From Emiliania huxleyi CCMP1516 (lineage: Eukaryota; Haptophyta; Isochrysidales; Noelaerhabdaceae), in assembly GCF_000372725.1 (NCBI RefSeq), contig NW_005198167.1, positions 349,354 through 400,043 of the forward strand: a stretch of 50,690 bases of DNA, written 5' to 3'. Shown here one piece after another: positions 36,471 through 46,072 of this stretch. The notes below the pieces were generated by a model. The model did no database searches. It was given only the letters and a program-made list of their open reading frames with translations, and was not told the origin of the DNA. Positions within the stretch are counted from its first letter, which is position 1, and every line of letters begins with the position of its first letter. The position numbers and the translations under genes are program-made.

Positions 36471-37140
36471 CGCATTGAGTGGAAGTTCGACTTCAGCTGC
36501 CGCGAGTGGATGGACTGCCTTGTCGAGTGCGAGCAGTTGGGCTCCGCCGGAAGCACGAGGTGCAACACGTTCTCTGGGCGCCAGCAGACGCGAGCGCGCG
36601 AGCGCGTGTTGAACCGGACGCTCCAGAGCAACACTCAAGAGATACACTCGAAGGGGGGCGCACGTTTTTTTATTCGGGTTTCGTGGGTTATAGTGCACTA
36701 TGGACGACGAAACCGAAGACGGTTGGCCCCGGGGTGGTTTCACTGCGGTGGGTGAAGCGCCGCGCCAGGTGCGTCACAGGCACACACCCCAACACACACG
36801 TACACGTGTCGTACGACGAAGCATTCATGCTACTATGCAAGCGCCCGTCTCAACTTTCATGATGATGCGACTTGCGCAGGACAACTCGATCATGGACAAC
36901 ATCGACTACAAAGCGAAGGTCGGCTTCGTGCCGGCTGGCGACGGCGGCCGAGTCACAATCGTCCTCTCGTTTGCGTCGGAATCCCCTCCGCTCCTCGGAG
37001 CCGAGGTGCCTGTCTATGCGCGTGTTCATCCTATCAGCGCGATCTTCCCGTCCCAGCTGTCGGTCGGGGGTGATGGTCGGCGTCGGCGCGCGCCGCCCAA
37101 CGCGGCGGCGGTGGGCGTCATGTGGCGGGCGTCGGACTAG
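36471..37140 (+). CDS. SRPBCC/START-like ligand-binding protein, split
   Basis: The family forms a deep hydrophobic cup for lipids or polyketides. Frame 1 (about 36471-36630): RIEWKFDFSCREWMDCLVEC, EQLGSAGSTRCNTFSGRQQ, RARERVLNRTLQSN. This fits the pattern W.P.V..CE.LG..G..R......G....ERL. Frame 2: ATG 36700, MDDETEDGWPRGGFTAVGEA, exon 36700-36768, GT-AG intron 36769-36879, then exon 36880-37140 with IDYKAKVGFVPAGDGGRVTI, VLSFASE, matching the late strands of the fold. How the two frames join is not clear, and the C-terminal helix is missing or replaced by an Arg/Ala tail. The assignment rests on pattern only. Confidence 0.4.
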
Positions 37141-37180
37141 CCCGCCGCCTTAATGTGCTTGAGCAAGTAGCCCGCCTGCA

Positions 37181-37385
37181 AATGCAGCGTTTGTCAGTCG
37201 TCCTCCACACCGCTGTGGCGTGGCAGACGGTGAACGAGCTAGCGTGCGGGGAGAGCGCATTGTGCATGGTGCGTTGCGTGAATTCTTTCCCTGTGTGTTA
37301 GTGCCAGTGCGAGCCAGTCCCGTGCCCAGTCCTGTGCCCAGTGTCGTGCGAGGGAGTTTTGTTGTAAAATTCTTTCCCTGCTCGC
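37181..37385 (+). repeat. Dispersed repeat family A, copy 3
   Basis: The 5' half (CGTTTGTCAGTCGTCCTCCA and on) matches 35205-35290. The 3' half (GTTAGTGCCAGTGCGAGCC and on, ending TTGTAAAATTCTTTCCCTG) matches 24098-24182. The hairpin between them is missing here. The copy ends 45 bp before the start of the next gene. Confidence 0.75.
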
Positions 37386-37428
37386 GGTGCAAGGAGAAGC
37401 AGCCCCTGGGCACGAGCGACTTACACGT

Positions 37429-39180
37429 ATGCAGACTCGTGACGAGGCGGTCGGGCAGCGCGTCCGAGCCGCTGGCGTTCTCCTCCTCCTCCTCCTGGCT
37501 GCGTTTGCTGTATTTTACGCCGGCATTGGCGGACTCAGCGTCTCTCTCATCGCTTCCCGCTTTTCTGAGGCGACGGACACTCAGCCGATCGAGGAGTACT
37601 CCCTCACCGACCGCCGTCATGCTCCGCTTCCGAAGGGATGCCATCCGGTGCCGTGGTGGATGCAGACTCGGATCGATAAAGCAGTCAACGAGGCCATGGC
37701 GAAGCAGGTCCCTTCGCCGCCGTCACCCAACCGGGTGCGGCTGCCGGGTAAGATCCCGGTGCCGGGGCTGGAGCTGGTGCAGTTCGGCGCGATCACCACG
37801 CGCAAGAGCACGGAGGCGGTCGAGGTTGGCGCGTGCTGGGACGACGACGCGTCTCGCTGGCTCCAGATGTGGCCCGACCGGCTCACGATACGGTTGTACG
37901 CGATGCAGATCGGGCTCACCTCCTTAGAAGCGGAAGACGTTTCCGCTGTATTCGTGCCCCTCATATCCACACGCTGCTCTGACTGCTCTGCGCGATACCG
38001 TACTCCCACCCTTGAGGTTGGCGTGTTCAGCACGTAGGCTCACCTTTGCGTACGACCTGATGGAGTACAGCGCGCGGGTGGGCGGCGGCGAGGGAGAGAT
38101 GGAGGCGTTCGGCTACCTCTTCCTCGACGTCGACCTCCACGGCCTCACGTCGAACCACACGCTCGCAGACTGCGACGGCCGCTTCTCCGTGACCGAGGTG
38201 ACACTCTCTGGCGTCATCCGAAACCACAAGGAGGGCGGCGAGTGGAGCGACGCGCTCGCATTGCTCACTTGCCACGGCCCGCCGCCTGCGGACTGGCGTG
38301 GCTCCTTCCCGCGCCCGCGTGGCATGCTCCACGACGTCAACGAGAGGCTTGGCAGGGAGCTGCCCGCCCTGCAGGACAGAGTGCGCAAGGCGCGCGCGCT
38401 ATGCGTCCTCCTCTGCGTGCTGGTGCTGCTCGGGGCCTCGCTCGCCTGGGGGGCTGTGAACAGCGTCTCTTCACACCTCTCGCTGTGAACAGGTGCTGCT
38501 TGGCGCAGCCTTGCTGCACCTCTCTTGCACGCGCGTCGACTTCGACGGGCGCGAGCCGGGCAAGACCAGCCTTCGCGTCGTCCTCCAACGGTGGCTCACA
38601 CCGCTCACCCACGCGCACCGGGCCGTGCACTTTGAATGCCGTGCCGGCTCCTGCCTCCTCGAGCGTGGAGTCGCGAGGGGCTAGCCTGGCCCTTGCCCCC
38701 CCACCTCGTGTGTGCGGAGAAGTTCACCGTACCTGCCCGCACCTTAGGTGGCAGGGTCGCACGCGCGGGCGACTCCTCGCCGCCCTCTGCTGGCTCGACT
38801 GCACGATGCTCGCGCTGCTGGCGCTGCTGCTCTGCACCGCCGTCGTGCTCGCGTCGCGTCGCGCCTTTGAGCAGCCGCAGATCGCGCCGCCGCCGCCGCC
38901 CTACACGTGCGATTGCTCGTGGACGGAGACATACAGCTGCCCCGGCACGGCCTCGCCGCCGCCGCCGCCGCCGCCCGCGGCCTTCCGTTTCTCGCTCGAC
39001 GAGGCGACGTGGCGCGACGCTTTCGGCGATGTGTCTGACCTCTTCCACCCGCACGCTACGCCGGACCACAGCCATTGCTTCGCCTTTTGCTGCCCGGGCG
39101 GTGCGCACACGCGCGGCTTTTGGAGCCTCGTCCCGAAGTCCTTCCGGACCGGGCTTCTGTTTGGAGGCGAGGGCGCCTGA
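37429..39180 (+). CDS. Membrane protein with three TM segments, four exons (477 aa)
   Basis: Exons 37429-37913, 38038-38455, 38493-38590 and 38748-39180; the frame is kept at every junction. Intron 1 (124 bp, GC-AG) has GGCTCACCT at both ends. Intron 2 is only 37 nt (GT-AG) and has GCTGTGAACAG at both ends. Intron 3 (157 bp, GT-AG) has GTGGC at both ends. TM1 is near the N-terminus (GVLLLLLLAAFAVFYAGIGG). A beta-rich lumenal domain follows (YLFLDVDLHGLTSNHTLADC, RFSVTEVTLSGVIRN). TM2 spans intron 2 (ALCVLLCVLVLLGASLAWGA joined to VLLGAALLHL). TM3 is LLAALCWLDCTMLALLALLL. The C-terminal domain has Pro runs and Cys (YTCDCSWTETYSC, HCFAFCCPGGAHTRGFW). Function unknown; it may scaffold lipids or ions at an endomembrane. 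Confidence 0.65.
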
Positions 39181-39392
39181 CGGATCGGGCGCGCCAGCCT
39201 GCGCCCACGCGGCCTTTGCCCACTCTCTCGACGATTGATCGAGACACCTTCTCCCCTCTCCAGACTTCGTTGCCATACTTGGAAATTAATGTTTCGGCAA
39301 ACCCCACCTCCTGATCTCGGCTGATCTCCGCCCCATCTCGGCTCATCTCGTGCGTCGTGGTCGTGCAGGCTGCACACTGGTTGGGTAGTAGT
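39181..39392. other. Intergenic
   Basis: Short phrase repeats of the type ATCTCGGCTGATCTC near 39314-39350. No coding signal. Confidence 0.35.
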
Positions 39393-39511
39393 CTAAGTTC
39401 TGAGCCTCGAGGCTGAACGGGTCTAAGTGTGGCTAGCCACGCTGGAGTGCTTGCGCGGTCTAAGATCAGCGGGAGCCTCTTACATCGGCTAAGTCGGCCG
39501 TGGCACGGCCT
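39393..39511 (+). repeat. CTAAGT-hairpin array 1
   Basis: CTAAGT (third copy CTAAGA) at 39393, 39423, 39460 and 39489. Three are followed within a few bases by a different palindrome: AGCCTCGAGGCT, GTGGCTAGCCAC and GGCCGTGGCACGGCC. The fourth (39460) has a weak stem. Spacing is 30, 37 and 29 bp. Confidence 0.75.
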
Positions 39512-39710
39512 GGGGCCAGGAGGCTCCTCCACCGTGATCAACGATACGGCGCAGCCCCCAAATTTTCTTCGCCTGCGGCGGGCTATCGATCCTCTTCATG
39601 CTTAGCAATCGCCGCCTCAGCATCCTCCTCTTCCGACTTTCGTTGCTGCTCCTTCATTCTTGAGCGACGTCTAGCCAAACAGTTCTCACATGACACGAAG
39701 CTCCTCAAGC

Positions 39711-39896
39711 TTAATCAAACGTGTGACGGTGAAGGCGTGAAGCCTGTGTGTGCTGGTCCTCTTTGAACGATCCGCGCGTGAGGTAGCATAGGGCCTTGTT
39801 GGCAGCAGCCAGCTTGTTGCGCTGCTTCGTTGCGATGAGCTGATTGGGATCGCAGAAGTGCATGCCAAGCACCGCCACGATCTTGAAGCAGAACAC
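39711..39896 (-). CDS. Possible protein remnant between the two arrays
   Basis: MFCFKIVAVLGMHFCDPNQL then IATKQRNKLAAANKALCYL, TRGSFKED. The composition looks natural and differs from nearby GC-rich shadow frames. No start context or domain. It could be the cargo or remnant of an element bounded by the CTAAGT arrays. Confidence 0.3.
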   Translation of the reverse strand: MFCFKIVAVLGMHFCDPNQLIATKQRNKLAAANKALCYLTRGSFKEDQHTQASRLHRHTFD

Positions 39897-40165
39897 ATCG
39901 CAACCGCATCGTCCGCACTGCCATCGGCATGCCGCGCCCGCCGCTTCGCCGCAGCCGCCTTAAGGCACGCATTAGCGGCAGCACCACATGGTACGGTGCG
40001 CGTACTTGAGCAGGCGTTGCGCGCCGTGAGTAGCGCACTGGCCCTGGGAGAAGGCGATATGGCGTCGTGCGCGGCATACGTTGGTCGGACGCGTCCAGGT
40101 ATTTCGGGTAAACCTGGAGGCTTTTCAGGTATACCCGGGTTTTGCCCGGAGTGGCCTTATGTCGT

Positions 40166-40276
40166 CTAAGTTCATGGCCCCCGACCATACAGCGTCTAAG
40201 TCTGAGCCCGGCTCGGTGCGGGGGCTAAGTTGAGCGCTCGCTCGCTGCAGAGGCTAAGTGTAGAGCGACCCTCTAG
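40166..40276 (+). repeat. CTAAGT-hairpin array 2
   Basis: CTAAGT at 40166, 40196, 40225 and 40254 (spacing 30, 29, 29). Each is followed by an unrelated inverted repeat: ATGG...CCAT, GAGCCCGGCTC, GAGCGCTC and TAGAGCGACCCTCTA. Just upstream, 40098-40155 has two further hairpins (CCAGG...CCTGG and CCGGGTTTTGCCCGG) without CTAAGT. Confidence 0.8.
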
Positions 40277-40867
40277 CCCTACTACCCAACCATTGGCTGC
40301 ACCTGCTTGCACCTGCACGCTGCAGGGAGCCTCGGCCCTCGCCGCGCTCCGGCGAAGAAGGAAGATTTTTTGCAGCGATGTCACATGTCAGAAAAAAAAT
40401 GCTTTTACCTGCGAAAGGCGCTACTCTCCCCCTCCCGTCGCTTGTCCCCCTTGGTGGCGCGCCTCTCCCGTCTCCCCCCCCAGCTCTCGGTAAAGCCGTA
40501 TCGCGTAAAGCCGTACTGCACGAGGCTACTGTACCGCCGTGGGGGCCGGCCCCGCCTACGGCTTTATCCCGTATCCGTGTGCGCACACCGCGCCAAGCCC
40601 CGGGGGTCAGCCGCGCTTCTCTAGTCGTTTCGACCTTCCGCGTAGCGAAAGGGGCGGAGTCCGGCGAAGGCGTTGCGTGTCAAAACAGAGGTTAAGTTCG
40701 GCAGAGGCCCAGAGCTACCTAGATCTGTCATCTGACCAGCCGCCGGCGTGAGGAGAGGGGGCACACACAAAAAGAGTTTGAGACACAACACAAAGCGACA
40801 CAACGGCCACTGCGGTTCGTGTGCTTACGTCGCCGGCTTGCACGTCGATGGCTCGCGCCCCACCTCG
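40277..40867. other. No gene recognised
   Basis: Contains GTAAAGCCGTA-type duplicated words at 40490-40520 and A/T runs near 40370-40410. This is 3' flank of the calpain-LIM gene. Confidence 0.35.
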
Positions 40868-43800
40868 CTACCTCTTCTTGGACTTTGGCCTCGCCTTGTA
40901 CTTGGCCCAGCACTCGCCGTGAACCTTGCCCCCGTCCGCCTCGTAGTATCTTCCGTCGAACTTGCCCTGCACCTTGGCGACTGGCTCGCCGCAGTGAAGG
41001 CACCTTGGCGCCGCGGCGACTTGATACGCCGCGTAGCACTCGCCGTGCACCTTCCCCTTGCCCTCCACCTCCATGAACCGCCCGTCAAACTTGCCCTCCA
41101 CCTTGCACACCGGCGCGCCGCAGTGTATGCACTTGGGGGCGCTCGCCTGCTTGAAGGCGGCGTAGCACTCCGCGTGGCACTTGCCGCCTTCGACGAGGTT
41201 GTAGGGTAAGGGTTAGGGGGAGGGGGAGGCTTAGGGTATTGGTGGCACTGCGGCGCGCCCTCGACGTTGTAGAACTTGCCCGAGAACTTCCCCTCGACCT
41301 TGCTCACGGGCGCACCGCAGTGGACGCAGCCCTCGGCGCTCGACTGCTGGAACGCCTTGCTGCACTCGCTGTGCACGTACTTTGCGTTCAGCCCGCTGCC
41401 AAATGCGACCCACGGCAGCTTGACCAGCTTGCCGCACTGTGGACAGTTTGGCCGCGGCTCGGTCGGCACCGGGATCAGCTTTGACGGCCCGAGCGTGCAG
41501 ATCTGCATATGGTACGTCTTTGGCTCGGCGATGCTCGGGCCGCTGCCGCCGGCACCGTTCTCGCCCATCAGGGCTGGCACGATGACGGCGCCGCCCCCTC
41601 GCGTGGTCGCCTGCGCAGCAAGTGTCCGAGAAGGGTCGCGGCGAGGGCCGTGAGATGAGGGCGCGCCACGTACCCTAGTCGAGCGGCGAGGGGCGGCTAG
41701 CACGGTGGCGAGGTCGAAAGCGGTGAGGGGCGCGGCGGGAAGGATGGCGGGGCGGGCGGGCGGGCGGGTGGGGGGTGGGGGCGAGGGGTGCCTCGACGGC
41801 GGAAAAGCGGCCGAGGCGGAAGACGGGCTCCTGCAGGCGCTCCCCGAACTTGAGCACGCGCTTTCCGACCGCCTCCGACGGCGGGCCCTCCATCAGCATC
41901 GGCGCAATGGCGAGCGAGACCTTGTGGTCTCGCGTGCCTCGCGCCGTCTGCAGACAAACCACCATGCGGGACCCTGCGGCCACCTGTGAGCGCGTGGCCC
42001 GGCTGAGGGAAGGGGCGGTGGTGGCGGCGGGGGAAGCGGGGGGGGGGGGGGGGGGGCTTGCAGGGTCGGTGCGTTGCGCCTGCAGGTGGTACTGCGGGAA
42101 CAGATGCCACTGGCCCGTCTCGGTGCTCTCGGGTTGCCACTCCCCCACCACGGCGTGCACCGTCCACTCGGGCAGCAGCTCGAGGTGTCGGCAGCACTCG
42201 AGGCGGTGGAAGTTGGCTTGCCAGTCGGCGACGGTCATCCACCACGTCCCGTCCGACACTTGCTGCCCCGTGCCGACGTTCCTTCCGAGCAGACGCTGCG
42301 ACTCGGGCGCGACGCGTGTCCAGGACGAGTCGGCGTCGGACCAGGCGCCGTCCCACTCTAGACCTCGCCCCCACGGGTTGCGCACCTGCACCAGCTTCGC
42401 CGACTTGCCACCGACGAGCCTCACCTCGAGCGCGCGCAGGATGCCATACGCGTGGTTCGGGATGATGCCACGCCGGATGGCGTCAGCCTGGCGCGAGCAG
42501 CAAACTACCGCACCCTCGTCGAGCAGTGAGTTCAGCAGCGTCCACGCCTCCTCGGCCGCACCAGAGCCCTTGAACCGCGGCTCCGCTTGTTCGCCTCCAA
42601 TGCCGATGCGCGAGGGGAGGCCGCCGGTCAGGTCCTGGAGCGCCTCGGCCTCGGAGCCGCCGATAATCGCGCTGAAGGACCCGTAGAGCTTTGCGTACGC
42701 CTTCTCCGCCAGCATGACCCAGATCTCGACAGTGCCACTCTTGACGGCAGAGCGGGCAAACGCCTGCCAGAGGGGCGACGGCGGACAGCGGCGGGGTCAG
42801 AGCGCAAGGGAGAGAGCCTAGGAGAGCGCGGGGCGGGTGGCTGCAGCCGCAGAAAGGGCGCAGAGGTGGCAGGGGCTTCGCTGGCGTGGAGAGCGACTGT
42901 TGCGTGGAAATCGGGCGGACGCGGGCGGGCGGCGGTGCGAGCGCCGGCTGGCCCTTTGCGTCGCACGGCAGGAAGTCGTCGATCACGACCGTGCGCCACT
43001 CTCCGCCGCGGCAGACGCGCACCTGCGCACCCACGGGCGTCGGCGTCCGCATGGCACAGGGCTGCGCTCGCTCGCGCGGCAGACGCGACGGGCGCACCGC
43101 GTACAGCCCCTCGCCAGTGTACTGCTGCTCCGACTCGGGGTGGTCACCATCCTTGTCGAGGATGAGGTCCTGCATGAGGAGACGAGGACGTGTCTTGCTC
43201 AAACTGACAAGCTGACCTCGGGAAATGGGAACGCGCTATTATGTGTCTCGTGTCGCTCTGTGTGGCCGTCTCCTCTTCTCGCTTGCGTCCCACCCGGTAT
43301 CCAGTCCAGTCGCTGCCCTGATTGTTCTTCACCTCTCTACCCACCTGCCTTCCTGGGTCTACGAGGACTCAGGCTGCCGGCGCCATCCACCCTCCGCTTT
43401 GGACTGTAGCGGGGTGGTGGCGCCTCGCACCCCCACGTAGAGGGCCATGTCTAGCATAGTTGTTGCATAGCATAAGTGCGGTCCTGCGGCAGGTCGGGGA
43501 AGACGTCGAGGATGCGCTCCTCGCGAATGCCCAGCGTCGAGAGCGCGCCCAGCAGGTAGCAGTCGCCCAGCTCGCCCTGCTCGACATCTGCCGGGTCGAC
43601 GAACGTGCCGTCCTCGCCGCGCTGGAAGAGCGCGATGTGGTAGGCCGCAAAGTGGATGGCGCACCGGCAGGTGACCCTGGGGACGTAGCCCGGCCTCCGG
43701 TCCCAACTCGGCCGCACCTCGATCTTCTCGATGTCGCAGCCGCCGTGCTTGGCGCGCGTCTGGGACGCCCACTTTTGCAGCCACTCACCCATCCCCTCTG

Positions 43801-44254
43801 TGGCGGCGAGCTCGGCCGTGGGAAGGCTCGGCCTGGGGAGCTGCCGCGCCTGGCCGCTCGAGACGAGGCTCATGCGGCGTTCAGGCTTCGATGGCGCCAC
43901 CGCCTCGCCGGTCACGGCCTGCATGACGATTCGCGTCACGTGCCCCTTGAACTCGTCCGCCTCGTCGGCCGGCTCGCCCTTGGAGCCCTCAAAGCCGCGC
44001 TGGCTCAGGTTGGGATCGCCGCCGCACAGCTTGCGCTCGTCATCGTCGTAGAAGGCGAGCTCGACGTACTCGGTTGTCGGACCAAAAATGTCGGACACAC
44101 GCCGCCACGAGCTCACTTTTCCCGCCCGAAGGACGTCTTCGCCAAGAGAGGCGTCGTCGGCAGGGAAGTCGTGATCGGTGAATTGGCCGCCCTTCTTTCG
44201 CTGCCAGCGAAGCAGCTCGATCCAGTCGCCCTCGTCGTTGGACTGTGTCGGCAT
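40868..44254 (-). CDS. Calpain-type cysteine protease fused to LIM-like repeats
   Basis: Calpains are intracellular Cys proteases. Exon 1 44254-43484: SLGEDVLRAG..., then QGELGDCYLLGALSTL with catalytic Cys232. Exon 2 43169-43098. Exon 3 43022-42945: VCRGGEWRTVVIDDFLP. Exon 4 from 42763: EKAYAKLYGSF, GIIPNHAYGIL with His411, LVQVRNPWG with Asn436, so the triad is complete. Further exons give a C2-like part (GSRMVVCLQTARG; GGGAVIVPALMGENG). From about 41490 there are four LIM-like units: NCPQCGKL..., CVHCGAPVSKVEGKFSG, CLHCGEPVAKV, KVHGECWAKYK, ending KSKKR. Introns are GA-AG (43483-43170, repeat GCAGGACC), GT-AG (43097-43023, repeat GTGCGC) and GC-AG (42944-42764). A 68-bp insert at about 41174-41249 breaks the third LIM unit. 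It has no typical EF-hands. A cytoskeleton-anchored protease is plausible. Confidence 0.7.
41201..41240 (+). repeat. Telomere-like insert in LIM coding sequence
   Basis: Reads GTAGGGTAAGGGTTAGGGG then GAGGGGGAGGCTTAGGGTAT: two TTAGGG plus TAAGGG and TAGGG variants. It lies within a 68-bp segment between direct repeats GTGGCACT (41174-41181 and 41242-41249). Removing 68 bp restores the LIM frame exactly. Confidence 0.75.
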
Positions 44255-45210
44255 CTCGAAAGGGAGCCGGGCGACGGAAGAAGAGCTTGAGCTTCAATCG
44301 CACAAGCAAGCCGCCGAACCGAGCGAGGAAGGGAACGGTTGGAGCCTGTTCACGCGCGCAGACAGGGTTGCCAGGTGAGAGCGAATGGCGCGGTTCACGC
44401 CTCGCACACCAGAGAGAGAGAGATGCGCTCTGCGTGGTGGGACATATTTGTTCTTGTATGTGCGTGTGGGGTGTGTTTGTGCGGGGCGGCCCCCAAGGGC
44501 GGGGGCGCGCAGGGCAAAGGCTCGACGGTCACCGGCTCGTCGAGGTCGGATGTTAAAAATGAACTCGGGGGCACGGGGCGCGGCACAAACCAGGCACAAA
44601 CGGGAGGAGACAGAAATCTCTCTCTTGCTCTCTCTCTCAAACGGGGCACAAACAAACGCCAGGCTACAAACACGGGGAGGCACGTTACTCGTATCTCGTT
44701 AGTGACGCAAGGGAGTCTAGGCGACGGTGGCGTCCTCCGACGCCGCGGCGAGCCTGAGCTCGGTCGCAACTTCATCCGCCGCCGCGCGAGCTGGAGCGAC
44801 TGACATGCGCTGGTCTGCAGCGACAGCCACGACCGCGTCGACCCGTGGTAGTGTGGATCCAACCAATCGCATGCGTACCGGCCACTGTACGTACAGCCTG
44901 TAGCGCGACGATATGCCCAGTAAGATTTTCGGACCGACTAAGATATCGCATGTTCGATGTTGCGCGAGACAGAGACAACAACAAAACAAAGAGCCAACGA
45001 GCCTCGCAAGACGGGAGTATAGGGTCAGAAGCTCTAAGAACAAGGTACGGTCCTCGTACAGCCCTGTGGCCTGGCGACGCGGCCGAGATCTGCATGCAGA
45101 TAAAGCGCGCCTCCGGCCGGCGGCCCGCCGCGCGCTGCAGCGTCTCATAGGCTGTCACGCCGCTGCCGCCCTGCCCGCGCATGCGGCAACAGCCAAACGC
45201 CAACACGGTC
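44255..45210. other. Intergenic, no gene recognised
   Basis: GAGAGAGA and CTCTCTCT microsatellites near 44412 and 44620. It forms the promoter side of the calpain-LIM gene and the 3' flank of the gene at 45211-45909. Long frames here lack domains. Confidence 0.4.
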
Positions 45211-45909
45211 TCAGACCATCGGTGCACCCGCCGGCTCGGGGGCGCCTGGCAAGCACTTGCGCACGGCCTCCACCAAGCTCGCCCACAGGACGCCCACGCC
45301 CGGCAGGCACGCGCTGCCGGGGCCATCGACGGCCATGACCTGCGTCCACGTCTTGCCCGGGTTGTTGACGATGCCAGGCGCGTTGGCATTGGCAATCATC
45401 TCGCCGTAGCTCGGCTGCAGCTCCGCACCATCCTCGTCGATGATGCGGGTGAGCGTGTACGAGTACCTGAGCTGCCCGAACGAGTACACGAGCCGCTCCC
45501 ACCGGTCGCCGCGCTCGTCGAGTCGACGAAAGGTGAAGCGCACCAAGAGTGTCGGCAGCGGAATGCAGCCGAAGAAGTAGAGCGGCATCTCGGCGTGCTC
45601 CCAGTTCTCGTCGAAGCGGAAGGTGATCGAGCATCGGCCGATGTCGCTCATCGCCATCCTGAATCCCCAGCCGGCGTAATCGTGGCACCACGGCCAGACG
45701 CGCGGCCCGTAGCACGGCAGGTAGACCTCGCGCTTCTCCGCGTCGCATTCGCAACCTTCAAAGCAAATGAGAAGCTCCGGTGCCTGATTATCGTTGAACC
45801 AAAACACGCCGCGCATCGAGCTCGGCAGGTGCTCAGACCTGCCGGCGACATTCCAGTAGTCGTACAGCGCCTCTTTGGCCTTGTCGGGGCTGAAGATAAT
45901 TGGTTGCAT
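45211..45909 (-). CDS. Conserved-looking hypothetical protein (232 aa)
   Basis: ATG 45909 chosen (MQPIIFSPDKAKEALYDYWN); upstream residues to 45999 are Arg/Gly-rich leader in frame. It has a beta-rich, aromatic-rich composition: GVFWFNDNQAPELLICFEGC, CDAEKREVYLPCYGPRVWPW, FDENWEHAEMPLYFFGCIPL, RWERLVYSFGQLRYSYTLTR. Several Cys and Trp suggest a compact fold, perhaps lipocalin- or jelly-roll-like. Intronless. It is divergently transcribed from the F-box-RCC1 gene with 163 bp between starts, so the two may share a promoter. I do not recognise the family. Confidence 0.6.
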   Translation of the reverse strand: MQPIIFSPDKAKEALYDYWNVAGRSEHLPSSMRGVFWFNDNQAPELLICFEGCECDAEKREVYLPCYGPRVWPWCHDYAGWGFRMAMSDIGRCSITFRFDENWEHAEMPLYFFGCIPLPTLLVRFTFRRLDERGDRWERLVYSFGQLRYSYTLTRIIDEDGAELQPSYGEMIANANAPGIVNNPGKTWTQVMAVDGPGSACLPGVGVLWASLVEAVRKCLPGAPEPAGAPMV

Positions 45910-46072
45910 GCACGGTCGTTGCCGCCCCCCCCTCCCCCCCGATGCTTTTCCGCTTTGTGTATCTCGAGACCTCGACAGAAGGCCGAGGGCCCAAGTCAAG
46001 AATTGGCTTTCTTTTGGCGGGCAAGCGATGATTTATTTTTTCGGTGAGGTTAAAAATTTTCTTTTTCTCGCG
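45910..46072. promoter_or_regulatory. Shared divergent promoter region
   Basis: 163 bp between two divergent start codons. It has the AT-richest stretch locally (ATTTATTTTTTCGGTG, TTAAAAATTTTCTTTTTC at 46030-46068) and a C-run at 45927-45940. No defined element can be named. Confidence 0.4.

Noticed and set aside
39393..40276. CRISPR array reading of the CTAAGT groups
   Set aside because: The constant part is only six bases, intervals are palindromic rather than foreign spacers, no cas gene is present and the DNA is eukaryotic.
41201..41240. True chromosome end
   Set aside because: Only a few degenerate TTAGGG words, inside a coding region with genes on both sides.
44294..44862. Overlapping frames of 90-155 residues between the calpain-LIM gene and the 232-aa gene
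   Set aside because: All frames are open only because stops are rare; they contain microsatellite-encoded SLSLSL/RERERE strings.
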